From: Prevotella sp.
Lineage (GTDB): Bacteria > Bacteroidota > Bacteroidia > Bacteroidales > Bacteroidaceae
Assembly: GCA_024697645.1 (NCBI GenBank)
Contig: JAILFH010000036.1
Coordinates: 1 to 64,000 of the forward strand
Direction of reading: 5' to 3'
Length of the DNA: 64,000 nt
The notes under the pieces were generated by a model. It searched no databases. It had not been told where the DNA came from and worked only from the letters and a program-made list of their open reading frames with translations. Below, piece by piece: positions 44,894 through 53,103 of the stretch. The position numbers and the translations under genes were made by a program. Each line of letters starts with the position of its first letter. Position 1 is the first letter of the stretch.

Positions 44894-45658
44894 ATGCAGA
44901 CAAAAGGACTTGTGAAATATACGGTTGCACTTGTGTGCTTGTTGGCTTCAACCACGCTGAGTGCTCAGAACCCTGCCGAATCTGAGGTGCAGGTCAGCCT
45001 CGTCAATAAATATATGTGGCGTGGTATGGAGAAAGGCGGTATTAGCCTGCAACCCATGGCTAAGGTGAAATGGGAAGGACTCTATGCACAATTGTTTGGC
45101 AGCAAGGGATTCGAGAGCGGCGATGCTGAAGAACTCGACCTCTCCATAGGCTATGAGTTCCCCTTTGGTCTGAATATTGGTGTGAACGACTATTGGCAGT
45201 CAGGCATTGAGCCTCGCGACCTCTATTTCGCTTACCAGAAGGAAACTACTGGTCACCGTCTTGAGGGAAACATCGGATACACATGCCGCTATGGTAGTCT
45301 GCAGGCCTACTGCATTTTCTATGGTCACGACACGAAACTCGACGGTTCGCAAGCCTATTCCACCTATATCGAACTGACCGTTCCCTTCCGTCTCGGCGGT
45401 CTCGACTGGACTGCAAAGGCTGGTATTACACCTATGGAAAGTGCAGGAGTGGCAATTCCCGACTATTCAACTCTGACAGAGACTCACGAATATTTCTATG
45501 CCGAAGGTCCTGCGTGCGTAATGGCTTCATTGCGTGCTACCAAGGACATTCATCTGCGTGGTGGAATCACGATTCCCGTGTTTGCTGAACTTCACACAAA
45601 TCCTTATCTTCAGACTGCTCATGTGATGGGCGGCATCGGGATAAAACTGAACAAGTAG
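44894..45658 (+). CDS. Outer-membrane beta-barrel protein
   Basis: Protein of 254 residues with signal peptide (VALVCLLASTTLSAQ) and alternating strands with aromatic girdles (VSLVNKYMWRGMEKGGISLQP, LDLSIGYEFPFGLNIGV, GGIGIKLNK). The VNKYMWRG start is seen in TorF-like and similar small barrels of unknown function. It follows the LRR gene by 24 bases, suggesting one transcript. Confidence 0.7.
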   Translation: MQTKGLVKYTVALVCLLASTTLSAQNPAESEVQVSLVNKYMWRGMEKGGISLQPMAKVKWEGLYAQLFGSKGFESGDAEELDLSIGYEFPFGLNIGVNDYWQSGIEPRDLYFAYQKETTGHRLEGNIGYTCRYGSLQAYCIFYGHDTKLDGSQAYSTYIELTVPFRLGGLDWTAKAGITPMESAGVAIPDYSTLTETHEYFYAEGPACVMASLRATKDIHLRGGITIPVFAELHTNPYLQTAHVMGGIGIKLNK

Positions 45659-45731
45659 AAAACAAAGGTCAAAGGAAAAAGCAATTCCAATACTCTTCGT
45701 TAAGAAAGAACGAATACGAGGTCACAAAAAC

Positions 45732-45771
45732 AAGGACATAAGTTTTTAAGCGTTTAGAAACTTATGTCCTT
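45732..45771. terminator. Bidirectional terminator
   Basis: AAGGACATAAGTTT pairs perfectly with AAACTTATGTCCTT around a 12-base loop, followed by ATTTATAT. It separates the convergent barrel and helicase genes. Confidence 0.85.
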
Positions 45772-45839
45772 ATTTATATGTTAATCAACGAACCGAATTA
45801 ATAGCATTCATCTTTATACCCGCTTTTTCCTTCAAAGCC

Positions 45840-47297
45840 TCAACCATTATCCTTCCAATTTACGAGGAATAATTTTTCTGTGGCACGCGTTAGCGCTGTA
45901 TAAAGCCAGTGAATATAATCGGGTGTCAGCATATCCTCTGTGATAAAGCCCTGATCGATATAGACGTGAGCCCACTGGCCGCCTTGCGCCTTGTGGCAGG
46001 TCACTGCATAGGCGAACTTCACCTGAAGTGCATTGAAATATTCATCCTCCTTCATCTTTTTCAGTCGGTCTGCCTTTAATGGAATGTCGGCATAGTCTTC
46101 CATTACCTTTTCATAGAGCAGATCACTCTGCTCACGAGTCAACGCAGGAGCCTCACTGGTTAGTGTGTCGAGAAGTACCATCGACTGCAGTTCAAAATCA
46201 TCGTAGTCGGGAAACTCTAACCAAACTTTTGCAAAACGGAAACCATATTGCTCGTGTATATTCCGCACCCTGACGACACGGGCTCGGTCACCATTGGCAA
46301 TGAAGGTCAGATTCGCATCAGCCTTTTCCTCTTCTGCCGATGAAATACCATATTTGTTCTTCACGACCATCAGCAAATCACCCGACGACAGTTCTTCCTC
46401 GCAACCGATAATCATATTGCGAATGCCCATGTTATAGACGTTGGCACGCTTATTAGACCGCGTTACCACCATCGTCTCATCCATCCCTACCTTGCTATAA
46501 CTTGAGGCAAGCGACTCCACGAGTTCATCACCTGGAACTCGCTCAACATCGGCAAACCCATTAAAGCGAATCTGCGGCCAGACCAAATCAGGCATTTCTA
46601 ACGTGCGCCTTACCTGCGTAGCATTCCAAAGAATACCGCTCTCTTCGGTCTGTCGCACCACTTCGTTCAGCGTTGCCTCATAGACTTTCAGCCCATAGCC
46701 ACTCATCACTGATGCATCAAGGGCAGGTGCGTCTTGTTCTCCCACTGGCGGCAACTGTGCAGGATCGCCAATCAGCAAAAGCCGGCAACCTCGACCGCGA
46801 GCACCTTCGGTCTGCGACAAGTCAGTCTCACCATAGACATAACTCACAAGATTGTCGAGCAGACTGCCTGCCGAGAAGCCACCATCCACAAACGGAGACA
46901 CTGAGTCGCCACTAATCATTGAGGCCTCATCCACTAAGAAGAGCGTATCGCGAGCAGAGTTGAAACCTAATCCAAACCCACCGTCGAGCGACTTTTGTCT
47001 ATAGATGCGACGATGGATGGTAAATGCCTGCTGGCCGCTGTTCATCGAGAAAACCTTCGCAGCCCTACCAGTAGGTGCCAGCAATACGGTCTTCTGCCCA
47101 TATCGCTTCAGCGTCCTCACCATCGCGCTGGCGAGTGTCGTTTTTCCCGTTCCTGCCGAACCACGCAGAATCATCAGCGACTGATCGTTGCGGTCGCTCA
47201 GGAAATGGGCAAAGCAATCCACCGCCTGATGCTGTTCAGCCGTGGGCGTCATACCCAGTTCATGTTCCACTTGCAGGATAAATTCTTCTATCGTCAT
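45840..47297 (-). CDS. RecD-like ATP-dependent DNA helicase
   Basis: Superfamily 1B helicase of 485 residues. Walker A GSAGTGKTT (46-54), Walker B FLVDEASMIS, motif III LLIGDPAQLPPVGEQD, and the C-terminal YAVTCHKAQGGQW and YTALTRATEKLFLVNW motifs are complete. It lacks the long N-terminal part of RecD2, so it is a short RecD/Pif1-like form common in Bacteroidota. Role in DNA repair or recombination is inferred. It is divergent from the small membrane peptide gene. Confidence 0.88.
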   Translation of the reverse strand: MTIEEFILQVEHELGMTPTAEQHQAVDCFAHFLSDRNDQSLMILRGSAGTGKTTLASAMVRTLKRYGQKTVLLAPTGRAAKVFSMNSGQQAFTIHRRIYRQKSLDGGFGLGFNSARDTLFLVDEASMISGDSVSPFVDGGFSAGSLLDNLVSYVYGETDLSQTEGARGRGCRLLLIGDPAQLPPVGEQDAPALDASVMSGYGLKVYEATLNEVVRQTEESGILWNATQVRRTLEMPDLVWPQIRFNGFADVERVPGDELVESLASSYSKVGMDETMVVTRSNKRANVYNMGIRNMIIGCEEELSSGDLLMVVKNKYGISSAEEEKADANLTFIANGDRARVVRVRNIHEQYGFRFAKVWLEFPDYDDFELQSMVLLDTLTSEAPALTREQSDLLYEKVMEDYADIPLKADRLKKMKEDEYFNALQVKFAYAVTCHKAQGGQWAHVYIDQGFITEDMLTPDYIHWLYTALTRATEKLFLVNWKDNG

Positions 47298-47349
47298 TTG
47301 TTTTCAACTGGCCTGTTGACAGGAAATGTGAATATTTTAGATGAAATTC

Positions 47350-47380
47350 TTTGTTCTGCGCCCGATTTTTCGTAACTTTG
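47350..47380 (+). promoter_or_regulatory. Promoter of the small peptide-DUF3822-rsmD unit
   Basis: TTTG (47350-47353), 19-base spacer, TAACTTTG (47373-47380). The first start codon downstream is the short gene at 47431. Confidence 0.7.
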
Positions 47381-47430
47381 CGGCGAGCAAAACGGTTACG
47401 CACCCACAAAGGTAATCAAAAAAAGTCAGA

Positions 47431-47520
47431 ATGAAGCGAAAAATTAGTCATAATTTGCTACTTGCACTCTGTGCCATTGTGCTGGCAACGCTGTGCGTGA
47501 TAAGCATTTTGTCAAAATAG
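47431..47520 (+). CDS. Small membrane protein of 29 residues
   Basis: Open frame MKRKISHNLLLALCAIVLATLCVISILSK in two parts: a basic N-terminus (MKRKISHN) and one hydrophobic helix of about 18 residues (LLLALCAIVLATLCVISI). It lies between a good promoter and the DUF3822 gene, whose ATG comes nine bases after its stop. Topology suggests a single-span inner-membrane peptide. No function is known to me. The frame is clear but short, so existence rests on position and composition. Confidence 0.55.
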   Translation: MKRKISHNLLLALCAIVLATLCVISILSK

Positions 47521-47529
47521 CCAAAAGAA

Positions 47530-48354
47530 ATGAACATCAACCTCAACAACCGATTGAACATTCGAGTGAGCCAACAGTCGCTGGCTTTCGCCGTTGCCGA
47601 TCCTCACGCCGTCAACCAGGTAATCTATGAGCCTTGCATCGTCAAGAGCGGCATCTCTATTGCTGCAAACATGCGCGAAGCCTTCAAGCATAGCGAGTTG
47701 CTCAACCGCGGCTACGACCACGCACTGCTCATCATCGATACTCCAACGATGCTCGTTCCTCTCAAGGAGTTCGACGAAGAGAAGGCCGATTTGCTTTATC
47801 ATCACGCTATTAGCGGCTATGAGAACTGCGAGGTGCTCCATCAGGTGCTACCCCATTTGAATGCAGTCGTGCTCTACCCTATCAACCGCGACTTGAAACT
47901 GGTTGTTGGCGACCATTTCAGCGATGTTCGCTATGCCCATGTGATGGAACCTGCCTGGAACCACATGCTTAGCCGTAGTTACACGGGCAACCGTCGCAAA
48001 CTCTATTGCTATTTCCACGATGGAAAGGTCGATGTTTTCAGTTTCGACAAGAATCGATTCCGCTTCAGCAATGCTTTCGACGCTTCCTACTCGCGAGATT
48101 CAGTCTATTACATTCTCCATGTGTGGAAGCAACTGGGCTATGATGCTCAAACCGACGAACTCTATCTAGTCTATGACCAGCAACAACCCGACACGGCCGA
48201 TGTTCGGCAAAACAGAGAGTGGACCCTTGAAGCACTGCGCCGCTATCTTGGCAAGGCTTATGTCATTAATCCGTCGGCAGAGTTCAATCGTGCTCCTGTC
48301 ACCCTGATCAAAGGAATTCCCTTCGACCTGATGGTACTCTTCGTGAAAGGTTGA
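47530..48354 (+). CDS. DUF3822 family protein
   Basis: Protein of 274 residues with the DUF3822 pattern of Bacteroidota (LIIDTPTMLVPLKEFDEEKADLLYHHAISGYENCEVLHQVLPHLNAVVLYPI). The family has an actin-like ASKHA fold appearance, without known role. It stands just before rsmD, 24 bases apart, a pairing common in the phylum as far as I recall. No signal peptide or membrane segment. Confidence 0.85.
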   Translation: MNINLNNRLNIRVSQQSLAFAVADPHAVNQVIYEPCIVKSGISIAANMREAFKHSELLNRGYDHALLIIDTPTMLVPLKEFDEEKADLLYHHAISGYENCEVLHQVLPHLNAVVLYPINRDLKLVVGDHFSDVRYAHVMEPAWNHMLSRSYTGNRRKLYCYFHDGKVDVFSFDKNRFRFSNAFDASYSRDSVYYILHVWKQLGYDAQTDELYLVYDQQQPDTADVRQNREWTLEALRRYLGKAYVINPSAEFNRAPVTLIKGIPFDLMVLFVKG

Positions 48355-48378
48355 CAACGTTCTTTCTATACTACATTT

Positions 48379-48912
48379 ATGCGAATCATCACAGGAAAAT
48401 ATAAAGGTCGCCGTTTTGAAGTTCCCCGCACCTTCAAGGCTCGTCCCACTACCGACTTTGCCAAGGAAAACATCTTCAATGTTCTCGGAGGCTATATTGA
48501 TTTCGAAGATGTTGCAGCCCTCGATTTGTTTGCTGGCACGGGTAGCATTTCGCTTGAAATGCTCTCACGCGGCTGTCAGCCTGTCGTCAGTGTGGAAGCC
48601 GACCGCGATCATGCCCGCTTTATCGGTGAATGCGTCCGAAAACTCAACGACAACAACCACTCGCTCATTCGTGGTGATGTTTTCCGATTCCTGAAATCTT
48701 GCCATCGACAGTTCGACTTCATCTTTGCCGATCCACCTTATCAGTTACCGAATCTGCCTACTATCCCCGACCTTATCTTTGAGCACGACCTTCTCGCACC
48801 CGAAGGTGTCTTCGTCTTCGAACACGGTAAGCAGAACGATTTTTCCCAACACCCACACTTCCGTGAGCATCGTGCTTACGGCAGCGTCAACTTCTCTATC
48901 TTCGTTCCATAA
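48379..48912 (+). CDS. rsmD: 16S rRNA (guanine(966)-N2)-methyltransferase
   Basis: SAM-dependent methyltransferase of 177 residues that modifies G966 of 16S rRNA in the small subunit. RIITGKYKGRRFEVP at the N-terminus, the SAM loop LDLFAGTGSISLE (about 48-60) and catalytic DPPY (118-121) are all present. Length is normal for the family. Confidence 0.93.
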   Translation: MRIITGKYKGRRFEVPRTFKARPTTDFAKENIFNVLGGYIDFEDVAALDLFAGTGSISLEMLSRGCQPVVSVEADRDHARFIGECVRKLNDNNHSLIRGDVFRFLKSCHRQFDFIFADPPYQLPNLPTIPDLIFEHDLLAPEGVFVFEHGKQNDFSQHPHFREHRAYGSVNFSIFVP

Positions 48913-48957
48913 AACAGAGAGGTTCTTTCAAAAGAAAACAAACTTACAAATTTCTAC

Positions 48958-48992
48958 AAAAGCCGAAGGCTACTTTATCCTTCACGGCTTTT
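48958..48992. terminator. Bidirectional terminator between rsmD and cls
   Basis: AAAAGCCGAAGG pairs with CCTTCACGGCTTTT with a small bulge, followed by CTCAACTCTTTT. It lies between the convergent genes. Confidence 0.7.
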
Positions 48993-49020
48993 CTCAACTC
49001 TTTTCAATCTGCTTGAAAAG

Positions 49021-50469
49021 TTAAAGCAGTGGTGCCAATAGTCTGATGACCGATTCCCAAAGACGAAGCAGGAACGGACTACGCACATTCTCATTAAGTT
49101 CATCAACACTGATGCATTGCTGCTCGTCTTCGAGGAACACTTGTTTCATGCGCAATGCCAAATCGCGGTCGTAAAAAAACATATTCGACTCAAAATTATT
49201 CTCGAACGAGCGGAAGTCGATATTCGTAGATCCACATGTGCAGAGCGAATCGTCACTGACGAGCAACTTGGAATGATTGAATCCTGCCTTGTAGATGAGC
49301 ACTTTCACCCCTGCCTCCAGCGTTTCCATCACATACGAACGCGAAGCCCACTCAACCAGTTTAGAGTCTACGTGGCGCGGAATCATCAATCGCACATCCA
49401 CACCAGCCAGAGCCGCCGTGCGCATCGCAAAGAGAATCGGCTCCGTAGGCAGGAAGTAAGGTGTTTCCATATAGACATACTGCCGCGCTTCCAGCAAGAT
49501 GCGCACATAGCCCTGCATGATGTCAGGCCAGGGAGACGTAGGACTACTCGTCACCATCTGGGCAATACAGTCATTCTGCACAACTTCCATCGTGGGAATA
49601 TAGTATTTCTCCCCGCTAATAAGCGTTCTATCGACGAAATACCAGTCAATCAGGAACGCACGCTGAACGCCATAGACAGCCCCACCCACAACACACAACT
49701 GTGTATCGCGCCAAGGTGTGTGCTCTTTCTTTCCCTTTTTCTTCTTCGTCGTTCCCTTCACATAGCGCATGGCAATATTCATACCGCCAACAAACGCCTC
49801 CCTACCATCAATGACCACTAACTTGCGGTGGTTACGATAGTTTATCTTACTCGTGAAGGCAGGGAAATGCACAGGCATAAATCCCCTCACTTCGATGCCC
49901 GCCTCGCGCATACGTTCGAAGAAGGACGAACTCACTCGCCAGCAACCCACATCGTCATAGATTAGCCTCACCTCTATTCCCTCACGGGCACGGTCGATGA
50001 GCGCATCGCTCACCAGCCTTCCCAACGGGTCGTCTTCAATGATATATGTATCAATGTGAATATGATGCTGCGCCTCGCCTATCGCCTTCAGCAAAGCCAA
50101 AAAATAATCGTGCCCAGTAGTGTAGATTTCAACACAATTGTCCTTGAATGGCAACGCCAGACTCTGATTGATGAACAGACTGATTAGGCTACGATGCTCC
50201 TCCGGCAGCGTCAGGTCCTTTTGCTCCGCAAACTCATTCATGGAACGCTTTGTCAGAAGGTCAAGACTTTGCTGTGTTATCAGTCGCTCCTTACGTATGT
50301 TCTGGCCAAAGAAGATATAGAGGATAAGCCCCACTACAGGCATAAACGTAAGCACCAGAATCCACGCCATAGCCTTTGCTGGCTGACGGTTGTCCATCAG
50401 TATCGTCACCATGGTTCCTACGACCAGCAGACCATAGATGAGCAGGAATGTCCAGTGCAAGTATTGCAT
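49021..50469 (-). CDS. cls: Cardiolipin synthase (phospholipase D family)
   Basis: Inner-membrane enzyme of 482 residues that joins two phosphatidylglycerols. Two N-terminal helices (LLIYGLLVVGTMVTILM; AWILVLTFMPVVGLILYIFFG) precede two HKD motifs, NHRKLVVIDGREAFVGGMN and HSKLLVSDDSLCTCGSTNID. The order and length match ClsA-type synthases. The gene starts 16 bases after the dnaG stop. Confidence 0.92.
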   Translation of the reverse strand: MQYLHWTFLLIYGLLVVGTMVTILMDNRQPAKAMAWILVLTFMPVVGLILYIFFGQNIRKERLITQQSLDLLTKRSMNEFAEQKDLTLPEEHRSLISLFINQSLALPFKDNCVEIYTTGHDYFLALLKAIGEAQHHIHIDTYIIEDDPLGRLVSDALIDRAREGIEVRLIYDDVGCWRVSSSFFERMREAGIEVRGFMPVHFPAFTSKINYRNHRKLVVIDGREAFVGGMNIAMRYVKGTTKKKKGKKEHTPWRDTQLCVVGGAVYGVQRAFLIDWYFVDRTLISGEKYYIPTMEVVQNDCIAQMVTSSPTSPWPDIMQGYVRILLEARQYVYMETPYFLPTEPILFAMRTAALAGVDVRLMIPRHVDSKLVEWASRSYVMETLEAGVKVLIYKAGFNHSKLLVSDDSLCTCGSTNIDFRSFENNFESNMFFYDRDLALRMKQVFLEDEQQCISVDELNENVRSPFLLRLWESVIRLLAPLL

Positions 50470-50485
50470 GCGCCTGTTTTTGTGT

Positions 50486-52441
50486 CTATAGAATTATGTT
50501 ACTACCAAGTTTTCGGGCAAGCGAGTTGCGCAGTTCCGATGTATCCTTGAACTCATTCATCAATTCACGCATACGCTGCACATCGCTTCCGACCTCAGAG
50601 ATTTCACGACGAATATCCTTCAGCCTGCGCTCCAGATAATCCATGCGGAAGTCCAATACTAAATGCAATGCTCGCTGCCGAAGTGCTTCCGCATCGTTGC
50701 GAGGCTGCTGGCTATCTGCCAAGTGGAACCTTTCGCTGGTCATATCCGTTGCCAGACGGCTTATGTTGATATCATCGTGATTGATGAAGTATTGTTCTGC
50801 CTTGAAATCTGGTTCACCACTATGTGCCACTGCTTCCGCCAGTATCTGATTATAGATGTCACTGCTAAGCGCCAGCCCGTCAGTGCCAAGATTGTAACTG
50901 ATGAACTGAGCCAGAGTCAGGTTATAGGTATTGCCGTCTTCACCTTCCAAATTCTCGAACACCACCTTGTCGCCATAACGAATCACAAGTTGTATGATCA
51001 TCTGCTCCACGGGCGAGGGCTGTTGACCTTTGGCATCATCCTGCTCTGCGACAGCAAGTCTCACCTCAGTTCTCACTGGTGCAGGCTGTACCACCTGTCC
51101 TTGCTCCTCTCCACCAGTTGCAGGACCATTCTTTCGTTCACGAATGAACTTGTTCATCTGGGCTATCAGCGTTCGTTCTGCTATTCCGATGCGTTGCACA
51201 CAATCGTGCAGATAAGTGTCACGCAGAATCGGATTCACAACCATCGATATGCTCTTAATTATGCTGTTGATAGCATCAGCGCGCTTCAACGGATCAGTCT
51301 CATTTCGCAACAACAGGTCGGTCTTGAACTGAATGAAATCCTTCTGGTGTTCCTCAATGTACTTACGGAAGTCACTTGCCGTATGTTTACGTGCAAACGA
51401 GTCAGGATCGTCGCCGTCGGGCAACAGCAGAACCTTCAGGTTCATACCCTCTGCCAGCAGCATATCCGTTCCTCTCATCGCAGCATGAATACCGGCAGCA
51501 TCACCATCGTAGAGCAACACGATGTTCGACGTGAAACGGTGCAGAATATTTATCTGATGGTTAGAGAGCGCAGTTCCTGAGTTAGCAACCACATTCTCTA
51601 CGCCTGCCTGGTGCATTGCAATCACATCCGTGTAACCCTCCACCATATAGACGCAGTCTTCCTTCGCAATAGCGCGCTTAGCCTGATAGATGCCATAGAG
51701 TTCACGGTCCTTGTGGTAGATTTCCGAGTCGGGCGAGTTCACGTATTTCTGCTGCACACCTTTCGTGGCCGCGTCGAGTTTACGCCCACCGAAACCGACC
51801 ACCTTGCCACTAACGCCAATCCAGGGGAATATCACACGACCTGCATAACGGTCGATTAGGTCTCCGCGATCATTCTTATAGCAGATTCCAACCTTCGTGA
51901 TGAACTGCTCCTTATAACCCTTCTGCAAGGCAGCACGCCCGAAAGCGAAGCGGTCATTCAAAGAAAAACCCAACTGGAATTTCCTGATGATATCATCGCG
52001 AATACCACGCTGCCTGAAATACTGCATACCAATAGCAACACCGTCAGGATGATTGTGCAGTGTATCCTCGAAATACTTCAGCGCAAACTCATTTACGATG
52101 AACATCGACTCGCGCTCGCTTTGTTCGCGTTTCTCCTCGTCGGTCAACTCACGCTCCTGAATTTCTATATGGTACTTATTCGCCAACCAGCGCAGCGCCT
52201 CTGGATAAGTCATCTGCTCGTGCTCCATGATGAACGAAATGGGATTGCCTCCCTTGCCACAACCAAAACAATGGCAAGTGTTTCGCGATGGCGTCACGAT
52301 AAACGAAGGAGTTTTCTCATTGTGGAACGGGCACAGGCCTTTATAGTTCGCACCACTCTTTCGCAGTGTGACGAACTCACTCACCACCTCAACAATCTGG
52401 GCGGCGTCCTTAATTTTCTCTACAGTTTGTCTATCAATCAT
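50486..52441 (-). CDS. dnaG: DNA primase
   Basis: Makes RNA primers at the replication fork; cytoplasmic. Length is 651 residues. The zinc-binding domain is C37, H40, C58, C61. The RNA polymerase core and Toprim region (VYMVEGYTDVIAMHQAG; IVLLYDGDAAGIHA) follow, and the C-terminal part should bind DnaB. A charged linker (ERKNGPATGGEEQGQVVQPAP, about 430-460) precedes it. The region upstream holds a large repeat element. Confidence 0.96.
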   Translation of the reverse strand: MIDRQTVEKIKDAAQIVEVVSEFVTLRKSGANYKGLCPFHNEKTPSFIVTPSRNTCHCFGCGKGGNPISFIMEHEQMTYPEALRWLANKYHIEIQERELTDEEKREQSERESMFIVNEFALKYFEDTLHNHPDGVAIGMQYFRQRGIRDDIIRKFQLGFSLNDRFAFGRAALQKGYKEQFITKVGICYKNDRGDLIDRYAGRVIFPWIGVSGKVVGFGGRKLDAATKGVQQKYVNSPDSEIYHKDRELYGIYQAKRAIAKEDCVYMVEGYTDVIAMHQAGVENVVANSGTALSNHQINILHRFTSNIVLLYDGDAAGIHAAMRGTDMLLAEGMNLKVLLLPDGDDPDSFARKHTASDFRKYIEEHQKDFIQFKTDLLLRNETDPLKRADAINSIIKSISMVVNPILRDTYLHDCVQRIGIAERTLIAQMNKFIRERKNGPATGGEEQGQVVQPAPVRTEVRLAVAEQDDAKGQQPSPVEQMIIQLVIRYGDKVVFENLEGEDGNTYNLTLAQFISYNLGTDGLALSSDIYNQILAEAVAHSGEPDFKAEQYFINHDDINISRLATDMTSERFHLADSQQPRNDAEALRQRALHLVLDFRMDYLERRLKDIRREISEVGSDVQRMRELMNEFKDTSELRNSLARKLGSNIIL

Positions 52442-53103
52442 TTTTCAGTCCTCGTTTGCAAATATACGAGTTTTTTCTCAAATAAATCTCATCTTCCGAA
52501 AGAAATAACAAAGAAAAACAATTTCCTAACAATTCTTTGTTAGAAAGAAAAGACCTACCCACCTACCATGACCCCTCGCAAACGCCCTGCCAGAAAGGGT
52601 TTGAGACATGGTAGGTCTTGTTGCAACACCTACCATAGACCTACCATAAAATCTCAATATCGAAATCTTATTTCTATTGGAAAAATCGCCAAGATAGCCT
52701 TTTCATCAGGTTTCCAAAATGGATTGCGATGAGAACAAAACGGATATGAGAAATTGGTTAGGATTATTGTACTATGGTAGGTGTATGGTAGGAGTATGGT
52801 AGGTCTCTAACAAACACCTACCATAGCCTCAGCCCTTTATTCATCGGCATTTGCGAGGGGTTATGGTAGGTGGGTAGGTCTTTTCGCAAATTTCTTTAAA
52901 TTGCTATAAAAGCATGTCTCTATCCTATACAGAACATAACTTTATACCTATATAAAGCAGGTCGTTACACCTATATAAAGCAGGTCTCTCTATGGTCGAA
53001 AGGATGACTTTCGATGTTAGAAAGCATGCTTTTCTATGGTCGAAAGGACTGCTTTACATACTCCAAATACTGCGAGAACAGCATCGAAACTGTTGGAAAA
53101 AGA
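52442..53103. other. 662-bp intergenic region filled with repeats
   Basis: No gene is supported. The region holds a 337-bp element with terminal inverted repeats (52548-52884) and, beside it, duplicated words ACCTATATAAAGCAGGTC (twice, about 52947-52985) and TCTATGGTCGAAAGGA (twice, about 52989-53048). The dnaG promoter must lie in the first 100 bases. Confidence 0.65.
52548..52884. repeat. 337-bp element with 35-bp terminal inverted repeats and ATGGTAGGT words
   Basis: Ends 52548-52582 and 52850-52884 are inverted copies at 34 of 35 positions. Similarity continues inward imperfectly for roughly 110 bases on each side. The word ATGGTAGGT or its complement occurs about nine times. The core of about 110 bases is AT-rich and codes for nothing evident. 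Confidence 0.85.
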
